DNA of 64,000 nucleotides from Gremmenia infestans (lineage: Eukaryota > Ascomycota > Leotiomycetes > Helotiales > Hamatocanthoscyphaceae): assembly GCA_032629725.1 (NCBI GenBank), contig JAFEVB010000001.1:868001-932000 (forward strand). Direction: 5' to 3'. A program made the translations under genes and the position numbers. The notes under the pieces were generated by a model, which worked only from the letters and a program-made list of their open reading frames with translations, was not told the DNA's origin and did not search any database. Shown piece by piece: positions 1 to 9,310 of this stretch. Numbering within the stretch: the stretch's first letter is position 1; the number at the start of each line of letters is the position of its first letter.

Positions 1-1
1 T

Positions 2-904
2 GAGCCGGACTCGGATAGCAGGCCAACTGCAATGCAGAATTGTAGTAGATCAATTACAGCTCCGCCATTACTCTCCTTAGTGACTAGCCCCCCATCGAAG
101 CAACGCACAAAGTCACCCCTAGGACGGCCTGAAGTCACTAGATCGGATTCCGACTTCTCTTCCAGTGTTGATTCTTTCCACTCCGTTCAGTCTTGGCACT
201 CTCCTCTCGACCCCCCTTCGCCGCAAAACTCGGATCCTTCATCTCCCCAAACCTATCCCTATCCACATAGCGAGATCATCCTACCAAAAAGAACTCGTGC
301 ACGAGACATATCGGAGTTTACTGCAGCACCCGAAACACCAAAGACACCTGGTGTATGGAAATCCACAATATTATCTGAAACAGAGAGAAGCCTCTCACCC
401 CCACCAAAAACACCTACACTAATTAACGACGCCACTGAGAAGTCCGACGATGAACGACCTGAAGCTATTACTCCACCAACGATTCGACCTAACTTCCGGC
501 ATCGAGCCACGACTAGTAGCAACTCTCGTCGTCGACAATTGTCCCCCCTACCTGCCGCTGTCAACCTGTTTTCGCCCCCGCGAACGCGACGGTCACGACG
601 TCTACAAACTACCAGACACCTACCCACAGCGATTTTACAGACAACCGCTAAGATCTTGTTAAGTCCGCCAAGCCATTTACTTCATCTAATGCTCAATATT
701 GCATCCAAGATCGCCGCTGGAGAATGGAGAGGCTTCCTCTCAAACCAAGGCGAAAATGTATACTGGGATTTTGAGCAGGAATATGGTGCTGCTCCTTGTA
801 ATGAGGATGATTTCGGAATCAGTATTACCCCCAAGCCTTCGAAAGAAAAAAGAAATGCTACGACAAGCAGTACTGATGTAGGCGGAAGTTGGGAAGTTGA
901 CTAG
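2..904 (+). CDS. INP1: Probable inheritance of peroxisomes protein 1 (Inp1), 3' part only
   Basis: The reading frame is open from base 2, so the gene starts before the window and only about 300 C-terminal residues are visible. Most of it is Ser/Pro/Thr-rich and disordered, with the stretch DSFHSVQSWHSPL near residue 60. It ends with a hydrophobic conserved block (ILLSPPSHLLHLMLNIASKI, then AAGEWRGF) and an acidic tail (EDDFGISI). I recognise this C-terminal block and the HSVQSW segment from filamentous-fungal Inp1, a peripheral peroxisomal membrane protein that tethers peroxisomes to the cell cortex. The PH-like domain that would prove it lies outside the window. A different disordered fungal protein with a similar tail remains possible. 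Confidence 0.55.
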   Translation, partial: EPDSDSRPTAMQNCSRSITAPPLLSLVTSPPSKQRTKSPLGRPEVTRSDSDFSSSVDSFHSVQSWHSPLDPPSPQNSDPSSPQTYPYPHSEIILPKRTRARDISEFTAAPETPKTPGVWKSTILSETERSLSPPPKTPTLINDATEKSDDERPEAITPPTIRPNFRHRATTSSNSRRRQLSPLPAAVNLFSPPRTRRSRRLQTTRHLPTAILQTTAKILLSPPSHLLHLMLNIASKIAAGEWRGFLSNQGENVYWDFEQEYGAAPCNEDDFGISITPKPSKEKRNATTSSTDVGGSWEVD

Positions 905-1262
905 TCGAGATGAGTTATATTGCATTGTAGTCGAGCGAGTTACATGTACTATATTTGTACAATGCCTGCATTTTTACGGTTGAGCAAGTGGCGTGGGATC
1001 AGTTACGGCGTTTTGTTTGGAAACTTAGGGTTTGGTAACGATGTACATCATTATGGCATTAATTTGGATGTTTATTCCATAGGTTGGCTATCATACTAGG
1101 TGTATGGTGATGTAGAGCTCAATCACTACTAACATGGGAATGATATAGTTGATGCAATTCATGCTTATGACTTCTATCATACTTCTGAATGTGTCACTGC
1201 TGACTTCATGGATGTGTAGGCTCCGTTTATATGCTTTGTTAATATATGCACTCCCAGTTGAC
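905..1262. other. Intergenic, convergent gene ends
   Basis: This holds the 3' flanks of the plus-strand Inp1-like gene and the minus-strand Cue3 gene. I see no convincing coding region. Confidence 0.6.
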
Positions 1263-3428
1263 CTACCCAGGAAAGCCACCCCTAGCCATCTTCTTCGCTC
1301 TTTGATCTCTTCTGTTATGATTCGCTCTCGACCCCTTATTGGCTTCTTTCCTATGCCTTGCAACCTCGGTATCTTTCTCTCCCGTCGGCCCTGCTACATT
1401 CCCTGCCCCGCGCCCTCTGCCTCTTCCACCCCTCCCCCTGAAGCCACCTCTTCCACGATTTCCCCCATCAACATCAGAATCCTCCGTTCCAGACCCAGCC
1501 GGACTTGCTTTCCACGAGGTAGGCGCAAGCGAGTTCTGGCCACCGGTAAACGTGGAGAACTTTGCCTCGAGTCGCTTCATCTGCCTTGTATCCCTCGACA
1601 ACATGAGACCCCACCCCTCGATCGCCTCGTCAGTCATGCCTGTCTCCTGCTTCAGCTTCATCCTCCCATTGCCTCTCCTGGTAGCAGCATCCCTTCCAAA
1701 CACGTCGGGCGTAGCGATATACGCTTTGAATAGCGTTTCATCATTCCCATCTGTCACATCAGCGGTCGCTTCCTCGGGGTTGGTGGTATCAACAGTGCCA
1801 CCGACATCCTCAATATCCTGCAACAAATTAGTATCACGTCTCCTGTAAAGAAGAAGATAATAAACACGACCCAAGGACCCCAACACCGTGAAAAGGAAGG
1901 GGAGACAAAAAAAAGGGCTTGCTTACATAGGTATCGTCGCGCTCGTCATCGTCGGAATCGAAAGCTGCTAGTGCAGACAAGATAGCGGCTTTTGCTGGCG
2001 CCGTAGATCGGTCTTGCAGGATATCTTCAGCGTTTGCGTTTGGATTTCGGCGGCCGAAATGGAGACGTGAGGTGTCAATTGCCAGTTTGTCAAATTCGTC
2101 GTCGTCGAAGACGTTTCGACGAGAGGGGAGCTGAGGAGGCGTGGAATGGGGCACCAAGTTTGGTGCGAGGTCACCGGAGGGCTGAGAGGAGATATTTCTG
2201 CTTCGCATTAGAGAAATTGATGGTTTGGTTCAGAGGTCACTTACAGCTCCTCAGATCGGTCGGCATCTTGTAGGTTAGGAGGTAAAGAGCTCTCGAGGAG
2301 ATGAGAGATTACTTGCTCCACATTGTCGTTATATGCATCGAGGAGCTTTACGACAAAGCCCGAGCCAAGCTCAGGGAAGAGATCCTGGACCTGAGATATT
2401 AAACTCATGCGATGGACATGAACATGTGATCTCTGTCCAAAGTTATCATCTACCTTTGCAAACCCCTTCCCATTGTTGAGTTTCCTCTTGAGAAGTCTCG
2501 CTGGTCTTTGGGTGGCACTTGGTTTCTTGAATCCCCCCAATGCAGTAAGCACAGACTTTGCCCTACTTGATCCGGATCCACTTGACTCTATTCGCTGTTG
2601 AATTTGACTCAGGATTGGAGTAGCAGTAACCAACTCGGCAACTAGAGAATCGTTGACATTCGTAGGCCCTGTTTTATGTGTATCCGCTGCAGCTTTTAGG
2701 GAGTATAGCTGATCCACAAGAGAAGAGAATTTCGGGTTTTCCCCTTCAGTGAGGCCAATCAAGCATAGGTATGTTGTTGCAATGATAGCTTTCCGTAGTG
2801 GTGGATTCATGAGCTTATAGCAGCTTATAAGAGCATCTAGAAAGTCACTGCCCGCCACGAGAAATGTAGCAGCTTCATGAGATGCGTGTAGAAGGTGGTT
2901 CAGCCTTTTGAGGGTTGATTCTGCTCTTTTCAGATCACCCTTGATCCCTGCTTCTAGGTCCCTTGTCAAAGATGCCTTGATCAGTCCTAGAGAATTTTCT
3001 AGAGAAGACGAGGATCTTTTCCAAGCAGACGAAGTAATTTTGGAACCTTGGCGCTGACCATATATTTTGCTGAGGTCCGCGAGAAATTCCCATTGAAGAA
3101 GGGGTCCAGGAACTGCATCAACGTCGAAAAGTCTGTAGGACAGCAAAAAGCATTGTTTTCGTAGTTGTTGGGTTTTTGATATATCCGTAGAAACAGGGTC
3201 CACGTGAGACTTGGCTGTCTCTGCCGCATAAGAAGTGAGGAAGACTGGTAGAGACTCATCCTTGAGTGAGACGCGTAGAAAATCCGATGCGGTTAACGAT
3301 AGATGTGCACTGGAGATACTGATCCAGGCATCGAGACAAGCCTCCCATTCTGCTGGAACCAGGTGGTTTCTCCAGGCCGCTTCAGGAAATGGTGCTAAAG
3401 GGGGGAGAGTGGTGGATCTGGAGGCCAT
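1263..3428 (-). CDS. CUE3: CUE-domain protein Cue3/ASCC2, ribosome quality control trigger subunit
   Basis: Three exons are supported by splice signals and phase: 3428-2245, 2197-1927 and 1817-1263 (669 aa). Exon 1 carries an all-helical N-terminal region typical of ASCC2, starting MASRSTTLPPL. A CUE domain follows near residues 350-395 (ISQVQDLFPELGSGFVVKLL, then DNVEQVISHLLE). Exon 2 is an acidic linker (DSDDDERDD), and exon 3 ends in an RGG-rich and basic tail (RGRGGFRGRGG). Cue3/ASCC2 binds ubiquitin through its CUE domain and works with the Slh1/ASCC3 helicase to split stalled ribosomes in the cytosol. The start was chosen over an in-frame upstream ATG because the upstream residues are not conserved-looking. 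It shares a 503-base bidirectional promoter region with the uS10 gene. Confidence 0.88.
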
Positions 3429-3576
3429 TTTGGAGGAGGGGAGGCTGCGCTGCTTGTCGTTTGGTTGCAGCAATAAAAGAAAAAGAAAAGCGGTCTGTCT
3501 ACCTTGAGACTCGAATGAATTATAAAAGCAATATAAATATGTTTGCCTTTGAAATGACCTCAAATCAAGACCGAAG

Positions 3577-3625
3577 TTTTCCTTTCTTTTTCTCTTTTTC
3601 TCTCTCTCTCTCTTCTTCTTTTCTC
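3577..3625 (+). promoter_or_regulatory. CT-rich tract upstream of the uS10 gene
   Basis: A nearly pure pyrimidine stretch (TTTCTTTTTC followed by a CT dinucleotide run) lies about 310 bases before the uS10 start codon. Pyrimidine tracts of this kind are usual in promoters of strongly expressed fungal genes such as ribosomal protein genes. Its function here is inferred from position and composition. Confidence 0.4.
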
Positions 3626-3931
3626 ACTTACTTTGGTGACTCGCACTCATCACCATCACCATCACCGGGAAGAATGGATCTCGTTCCATTTCATGACGGC
3701 TGGTCGGCCAGGCCCATAACGGCAAGGCTGACGCTGACACAGATTCTCGCTTAGCCCCATGCCAAGACTTCCCGCCCACACTCGCTCGCATTGACATGGA
3801 ATTTCGAGATTCTTTCCCTTTGCCTTCCCTCCTCTATCGACAACGCAAATCACCGCCCGATCACCTTCATCACTTTGCCGTAACTGCAACGTTCGAGTCT
3901 TGAAGGATCACCAACCAACACATCCGCAATC

Positions 3932-4521
3932 ATGTCTTACCAAAAGCCAGAGAAGGGAGAGTTCGGCGAGGGCCCAGTACGTTTTACACTGCCCTGCGCA
4001 AAAAAATCCATCTTCATTGCGACAAGAAGCGAAGCTAACATGCACAATCGCAGAAAACCCACAAGATCCGTATCACCCTAACCAGCCGCAAGGTCGCCTC
4101 CCTCGAGAAGGTGTGCCAGGAGCTCATCGACCGCGCCAAGAGCAAGGAACTCCGTACCAAGGGACCCGTCCGACTTCCTACCAAGGTGAGACCATACCAT
4201 TACCCATAAAATGTCTATCCTTCCGAATCCATCGAGGACTCGGCCCTCTGTTTTCAAACAAACCTAGCAAAACTTATGCTAACTCATTGGACAGACCTTG
4301 AAGGTTACCACCCGAAAGACCCCCTGTGGTGAAGGTTCCAAGACCTGGGATTGCTTTGAGATGAGAATCCACAAGCGATTGATTGAGTGGGTGGTCTCCT
4401 GCAAACTACAACTGGAGTGGTACTAATTCTTCCTAGTCTCAACGCCCCAACCGAGGTTGTCAAGCAGATCATCATCAACATTGAGGCCGGTGTCGAGGTC
4501 GAGGTCACAATTGCTGCCTAG
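3932..4521 (+). CDS. RPS20: 40S ribosomal protein uS10 (S20)
   Basis: Four exons, 3932-3976, 4054-4185, 4295-4386 and 4437-4521, give a 117-residue protein, the normal length for eukaryotic uS10. The sequence starts MSYQKPEKGEFGEGP and contains the family's core segments KIRITLTSRKVASLEKVC, GPVRLPTKTLKVTTRKTPCG and MRIHKRLIDLNAP. It ends GVEVEVTIAA. uS10 sits in the head of the small ribosomal subunit. All introns have GT..AG ends and clear branch points (for example gctaac and tactaat). Being intron-rich and short is normal for fungal ribosomal protein genes. Confidence 0.97.
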
Positions 4522-5506
4522 ATACAGTACATAAGGCTTTGAGGTCGGGGACATATGGCAATCGTATAAGACAAAATGGCTTCCACGTTTTGACGGAAGC
4601 CCAATTCAATATAATGCCGTCGTTATTGAAATCTATTCTCGAATTTCAACTTTGTTACGGTGACTGTGCGGGGCATGAGATGCGCTGATGATGCGAGTTC
4701 CTCCTGATTTTGTGAAACAAGTATTTTCGACCATGTTCTAGTGAATTCGAGACATTATTCTTGAATCATTAAACTGCTGCATCTTCATCGCCGTCTTTTT
4801 CCTTTCTCGGCTTTCCCTCAACCTTTCTTAGCCCTTCTTTGCACCTCCCGCAATTTGATTTGCTGTATAATATCAAGCTAATGTATCGACGACTGGCTGT
4901 GGTTTGGAATGGGCACCGTGGAAGTGTATGCAAGATGCGTAGAGGGGTTCTGTTGGACGCATGGTTATTGTCTATGGTTTATGGTTTGTGGTTTGTGGTC
5001 AATGGATAATGTGGTCATATGGTGCTGGTCATATACCTTTCACAGTCTGCTGCGAATCTAGATTGACATGATTGTTGAGCATAGCAAGGGAGGCTGTCGC
5101 AAGAGGTATAGGGTTGTGAACAGGGGGAAAGGGAAGGGGATTGTATCCTTTTTAACAACAACTTTGAACTTCCGCTACATAGCAGGTATCAATCCCCCAT
5201 TCTGGATGAACAGACGCAAGAGGCAGGATAATTCATTAAATATTATGATTGAGGAAGAGGTATTAGCTTTGTGTTCATAGACACTTCCATGTAGCTTTGA
5301 CAGTGGAATAAAGAACCCCAGCACTTCCTCATAACAAAAATCGTGCTTAGCTCAATATTGATAGAATAAATTAATTAAAGTTCAAAAATACCCGCACATT
5401 ATTCACAGATACTTGAGTGCACTTATTTTCTACCCACGTGACCATACTCCAAAATCTCAAACCTAGAAAATATTCCTTCTTTGCCAACCATCCCCAACAC
5501 AAAACT
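4522..5506. other. Intergenic region after uS10
   Basis: About 1 kb without a supportable gene. It contains a short 7-base tandem repeat near 4973-5000 and AT-rich stretches. A CACGTGA site lies near 5436, about 70 bases before the Rsa3 start. Confidence 0.5.
4973..5000 (+). repeat. Four copies of a 7-base tandem repeat
   Basis: Two copies of TATGGTT are followed by TGTGGTT and TGTGGTC. This is a minor low-complexity tract in noncoding DNA. Confidence 0.8.
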
Positions 5507-5980
5507 ATGGATTCCAAGCAACTTAAGCCCAAGAGACGAAAGAAGAACAAGTCTAGAACACAAGGTGAACCATAAAATTCCAGCTCGACAGACCAATGCT
5601 AAATCTGTCAGTATCTTCGGACAGCGATAGCGACTACGAAATCCAACACACTACCAAATCGCCCAGTCCTCCACAATCTTCCAAACCCACAGTACTTAAA
5701 CCCCGCTATTTCTAACCCTTTTATTTTGTTACTGACGCCCTCTTAGAAAACAGTGAAAGGCCCCAAAATCGACTCTGAGATTTCTGCTGCTTTCACGCAA
5801 TTTTATATGCAACGCGCAACGCAAGAATTCGCTGAAGACCTGGATAAAGTCCGTGGAGCCGATGATTTCAAGGATGACTCGGTAGCTATGTTGGTGGGTG
5901 CTCTGAAGCAGGGGGTGGAGGTCTTTAGTGCAGAGGAGAGGAGGAGGGTTGTTATGGCGAAAGAGGGGAGGGGGGATTAA
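5507..5980 (+). CDS. RSA3: Ribosome assembly protein 3 (Rsa3)
   Basis: Three exons, 5507-5564, 5612-5691 and 5747-5980, encode 123 residues. The N-terminus is very basic (KPKRRKKNKSR), followed by a Ser/Asp-rich patch (SSDSDSDYE). The C-terminal half is the Rsa3 domain: FTQFYMQRATQEFAEDLDKV, then DDFKDDSVAMLVGALKQG. This is the family signature. Rsa3 is a nucleolar factor acting in early 60S subunit maturation. The second donor (GTACTT) is weak but gives the correct phase. The stop codon lies only 83 bases before the next start codon on the same strand. Confidence 0.88.
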
Positions 5981-6063
5981 ATGGGATATGGGGTTACCGT
6001 AGAATTGTACCCTCAACCGAGGCGAAGCTTGTGACACGATTTCTCAACACTGTTGTATCAATA

Positions 6064-7191
6064 ATGGCTACACAACTCATCCCCTTGCGAGAAGTCGAGC
6101 GACTGAGTTCAAACGTGATCCGCATCTTGGGAGGCAATCCAGGAAAGGTAATTAATATTCAGTTACGCAGCTCCATTGCTGATGAATGGGTAGTTCACGC
6201 TCCAAGGTGATTGAATATGCGTTTGCATCCAGGCAACGCGAAGCTGATAATGTGCTAGGTAGCAATACATATCTTGTTGGAACAGGAAAACAACGCCTTC
6301 TCATAGATACGGGGGAGGGGAAGCCTTCCTGGATTAAATTGCTGGATGAAACCTTGCAAAAGGAGAATGCGATAGTCACCAAAGCTATCATCACACACTG
6401 GCACCATGATCATCAAGGAGGCATCGAGCATTTACAGCAGTCCTCACCTAATGTAATCATTTACAAGAACCAGCCAGGTTACTCGGCTAGTTCTGATGGA
6501 TGGTTGGATATAGAAGAGGGCCAGAGGTTCTCTGTCGACGGCGCTTCGTTACGCGCTGTTCACTCCCCCGGCCACGCAAAGGATCATGTAAGTAAGATAT
6601 TTGATAGCGGATCCTTCTCTACCCCGAGTCTTGTCCAGACACTTGAGTCCAATGACTGCCTGATTACTTTGACATCTACCTGCTGCTCTGTCATGTTATT
6701 TTGAAAGGGTGAATGCTAATATTTTGCAGATGGCTTTAGTGCTTGAGGAGGAAGATGCTATGTTCACTGGCGACAATGTGCTAGGTCAGGGTACAGCTGT
6801 CTTTGAGGATCTTGGGACTTATCTGAAGAGTCTGGAGAAGATGAAGGACGCCTTTCAAGGCAGAGCGTATCCTGGTCATGGTCCAGTGATCGAAGATGGC
6901 CCAAGCAAGATTCTCGAATACATAAAGCACAGGAAACAGCGTGAGGATCAAGTGATCCAAGTCTTAAAGTCCTCAAAATCATCGCCTGAGGTGGCCGCGC
7001 AAGCAGAAGAGCCAGACAAGTGGACTTCTATGGAGATTGTGAAAATCATTTACAAAGATGTCCCCGAGAGTCTTCACTTACCAGCGAATGGGGGCGTCTT
7101 GCAGGTCCTGCGAAAGCTGGAGGAAGAGGGAAAGGTCATTGAGGATCCGAAGACTGAGAGATGGACAATTAGAGACCGCGCGGCTTTGTAA
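6064..7191 (+). CDS. LACTB2-like metallo-beta-lactamase-fold hydrolase
   Basis: Four exons, 6064-6147, 6194-6206, 6259-6587 and 6730-7191, encode 295 residues. The second exon is only 13 bases and supplies FTLQ plus the first base of the glycine in FTLQGSNTYLVG, a conserved N-terminal stretch of this family. Metal-ligand motifs are intact: THWHHDHQGG, SPGHAKDH, TGDNVLG and YPGHGPVI. A C-terminal winged-helix-like part follows (VLQVLRKLEEEGKVIEDP). LACTB2 relatives are zinc-dependent hydrolases, and the human member is a mitochondrial endoribonuclease. Related fungal enzymes also release polyketides, but no synthase gene is nearby, so a housekeeping role is more likely. Confidence 0.87.
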
Positions 7192-8484
7192 TTAAGCTAG
7201 TACTTTTGATGCTGGTATATGGCGAGAAGTTTGGCCGGCAACATATTGGCAAGTGGGGCTTTACCAGGCGAGAGCAGGTTTGGCAATGAGACAGAAATAA
7301 TGACTTTGAATTTGAATTATCGACCATCAAGCTATACCAGTATAGACTGTGAGAACTTATTCACCTAGGGGACTTCGACTATTAAGAATCAGAAAACAAG
7401 AAATATACTGCCGGATCAGGTTAAGAAGCAGAACTAGACATAGAACTTACTGCTTTTATCGGCCTTATCAAACTGCGTGGAGGAGGCGACTTTATAGGGG
7501 GAGCGTTGATCAGTTCCAGGTCACTTCCAGAAGGAACTTAAGCTGTTGTGAATTTGTGGCCGGTAGAAAGTTGCAACATACTATAACAAAGTGAACTTTA
7601 ATCGTCCAGACTTACTCTTCAATTCTTATTGCAATGCTACGCAAATTGATTAGCCATACTCCATACCCTCATTCTTGCAATATATGGTGGAGAGAAAAAG
7701 CGACAGCGGTTTATAATTGTTTCAGACGGAGTGGGACATTACAAGTGCAGCGGTCTATGCCAAGCGCAAAGCAACTTAATATTTGAAGTCAAGATCTATT
7801 AGTATTAGATTGCTCATTTGATGTTCTTTTTGGTATGATAACTCCTACCCTCTTTTACGGTCGTCTGTATAAACGGAAGAAGCCTCCCGGGGGCAGGAAA
7901 AAGGGTCACAAAATTCATAATATGCCAGGTAGCGAAGAATATTATTAAATGTTAATGAAAGTAAATGCCACTTTTTATATCTAGTATATGGAAGCATAAT
8001 ACAGAGTCTAAGAGTTAATAATTGATAGTCATTTATGGGAACGCCTCTAGGAGATAAGGAATAGCACTGCACTATATGAAATCCACAGACTGAAATATAG
8101 TTTTTTCGACCTGAGGGAATTATAATAGTGTTTATATTTCAATACTTGTTTAAAATCACAAAGTGATCACTTCACTATAGTTGTAGGTCCGTAGATTTGG
8201 ATCTTGGTGGTTGCATCGCTTGGTACTTAGCTTAGGCAAGATATAGAGAGTGCAATGCAAAGAAGGTATCCCAATTCGCTTAGTTATTGGACGCTAGGTC
8301 ACATGCCTGCAAAGCGCCGTCATGTTCCACCGACAATACTACTTCATAGCAAAGTAGGTTTGTACCTATATGGCTTAGTTTCTTCATCGTGGATACTATG
8401 ATGTTAAGGTATAAATTGTTCGGTTTCTAGCCACCATTTTGTTATTACTAGTATAAATTTGAATAAATATTATTAGTAATAAAA
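7192..8484. other. AT-rich gene-poor region upstream of the tRNA gene
   Basis: About 1.3 kb with many short AT-rich stretches, densest around 7900-8480. All reading frames are short and lack recognisable protein character. Confidence 0.5.
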
Positions 8485-8589
8485 GCCGCTGTGCCAGAGT
8501 GGTTAATGGGATAGACTTGAACGATTATATCTATAATCCGTCGATATCTATTGCTTTCGAGCGCGTAGGTTCAAATCCTGCCGGCGGCG
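8485..8589 (+). tRNA. tRNA-Ser (anticodon TGA) with an intron
   Basis: The acceptor stem GCCGCTG pairs with CGGCGGC at the 3' end, leaving discriminator G. The D arm is CCA/TGG with the usual GAGTGGTTAA loop. The anticodon stem ATAGA pairs with TCTAT at 8547-8551, and the loop CTTGAAA gives anticodon TGA. A long variable arm typical of serine tRNAs follows (GCT-TTCG-AGC). The T arm is GTAGG/CCTGC with loop TTCAAAT. Best folding places an intron of about 24 bases at 8522-8545 directly after position 37, the standard site. The intron also contains a second TATCTAT, so a shorter intron could pair as well, but it would spoil the variable arm. Internal A and B box promoters are visible (AGTGGTTAATGG and GGTTCAAATCC). 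Confidence 0.92.
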
Positions 8590-8597
8590 GCGAAATA

Positions 8598-8604
8598 TTT
8601 TTTT
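8598..8604 (+). terminator. RNA polymerase III terminator of the tRNA-Ser gene
   Basis: A run of seven T residues begins nine bases after the tRNA discriminator base, the usual Pol III stop signal. A second T run follows shortly after it. Confidence 0.85.
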
Positions 8605-9310
8605 GCCTTTTTTCCTTTTTGCCACTTTTGGAATGTTTTACGATTATTATATATGTTGCAAGATCATGGATGTATGTTTTACGATCATACAAGTCGGCGT
8701 ACGGGTAATTATCGGCCCGGCTCTTTAAGCGAGGCTGTTTGGTCTTAGTATACGTCCGGCATACTTACAGCACCCAGACGCACCTCTACAGAGCCATTTC
8801 GATGTCTAAGTGTAATTAGTAAGATGCCGTGCCACACTTAATATGTATATCAATCACGCTTAAGAGAATAAGATAATTGATATAAAATTACAAATTCACT
8901 ATTGTATTCCAATCAAGGTATCTATATCTACCTGCAAACATGAAGATTTAAAAACATGTATGTTACTTGAGCTCTCTCCATCTGTGACCGATCATAGCCA
9001 ATTGATCGGAATCCAAAATATTATCCATTATACCTTAACATAGTAGCAAGAGCTGATCAAAAGCGGTCCAACACTTTTCATACGGCGTTTATGCAACTCG
9101 ATTCGTTATCTACAAGGCTGCTGGTGTTTTCATCTTAGAGCTTGGAAGTTTCTTTAGTCTGTTGCCGATCAGCATCAATATATCGACGCCAGCCAATTTT
9201 CAATCGCCCGCGTTGATGATGTGTATCATGAAAGGTCCCGGGGATACTAGCATCAGATGTGGATCTACTTAGTACAGCTCCAAACCCTCCATGTCTTCAT
9301 CTTCGCTCGG
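8605..9310. other. Intergenic region between the tRNA and gene A
   Basis: About 700 bases with no supportable gene; it includes the 3' flank of gene A. Confidence 0.5.

Noticed and set aside
7900..8480. AT-rich block suspected to be repeat-induced mutation of a transposon
   Set aside because: No remnant of transposase, reverse transcriptase or terminal repeats is visible, so the AT bias alone is not enough.
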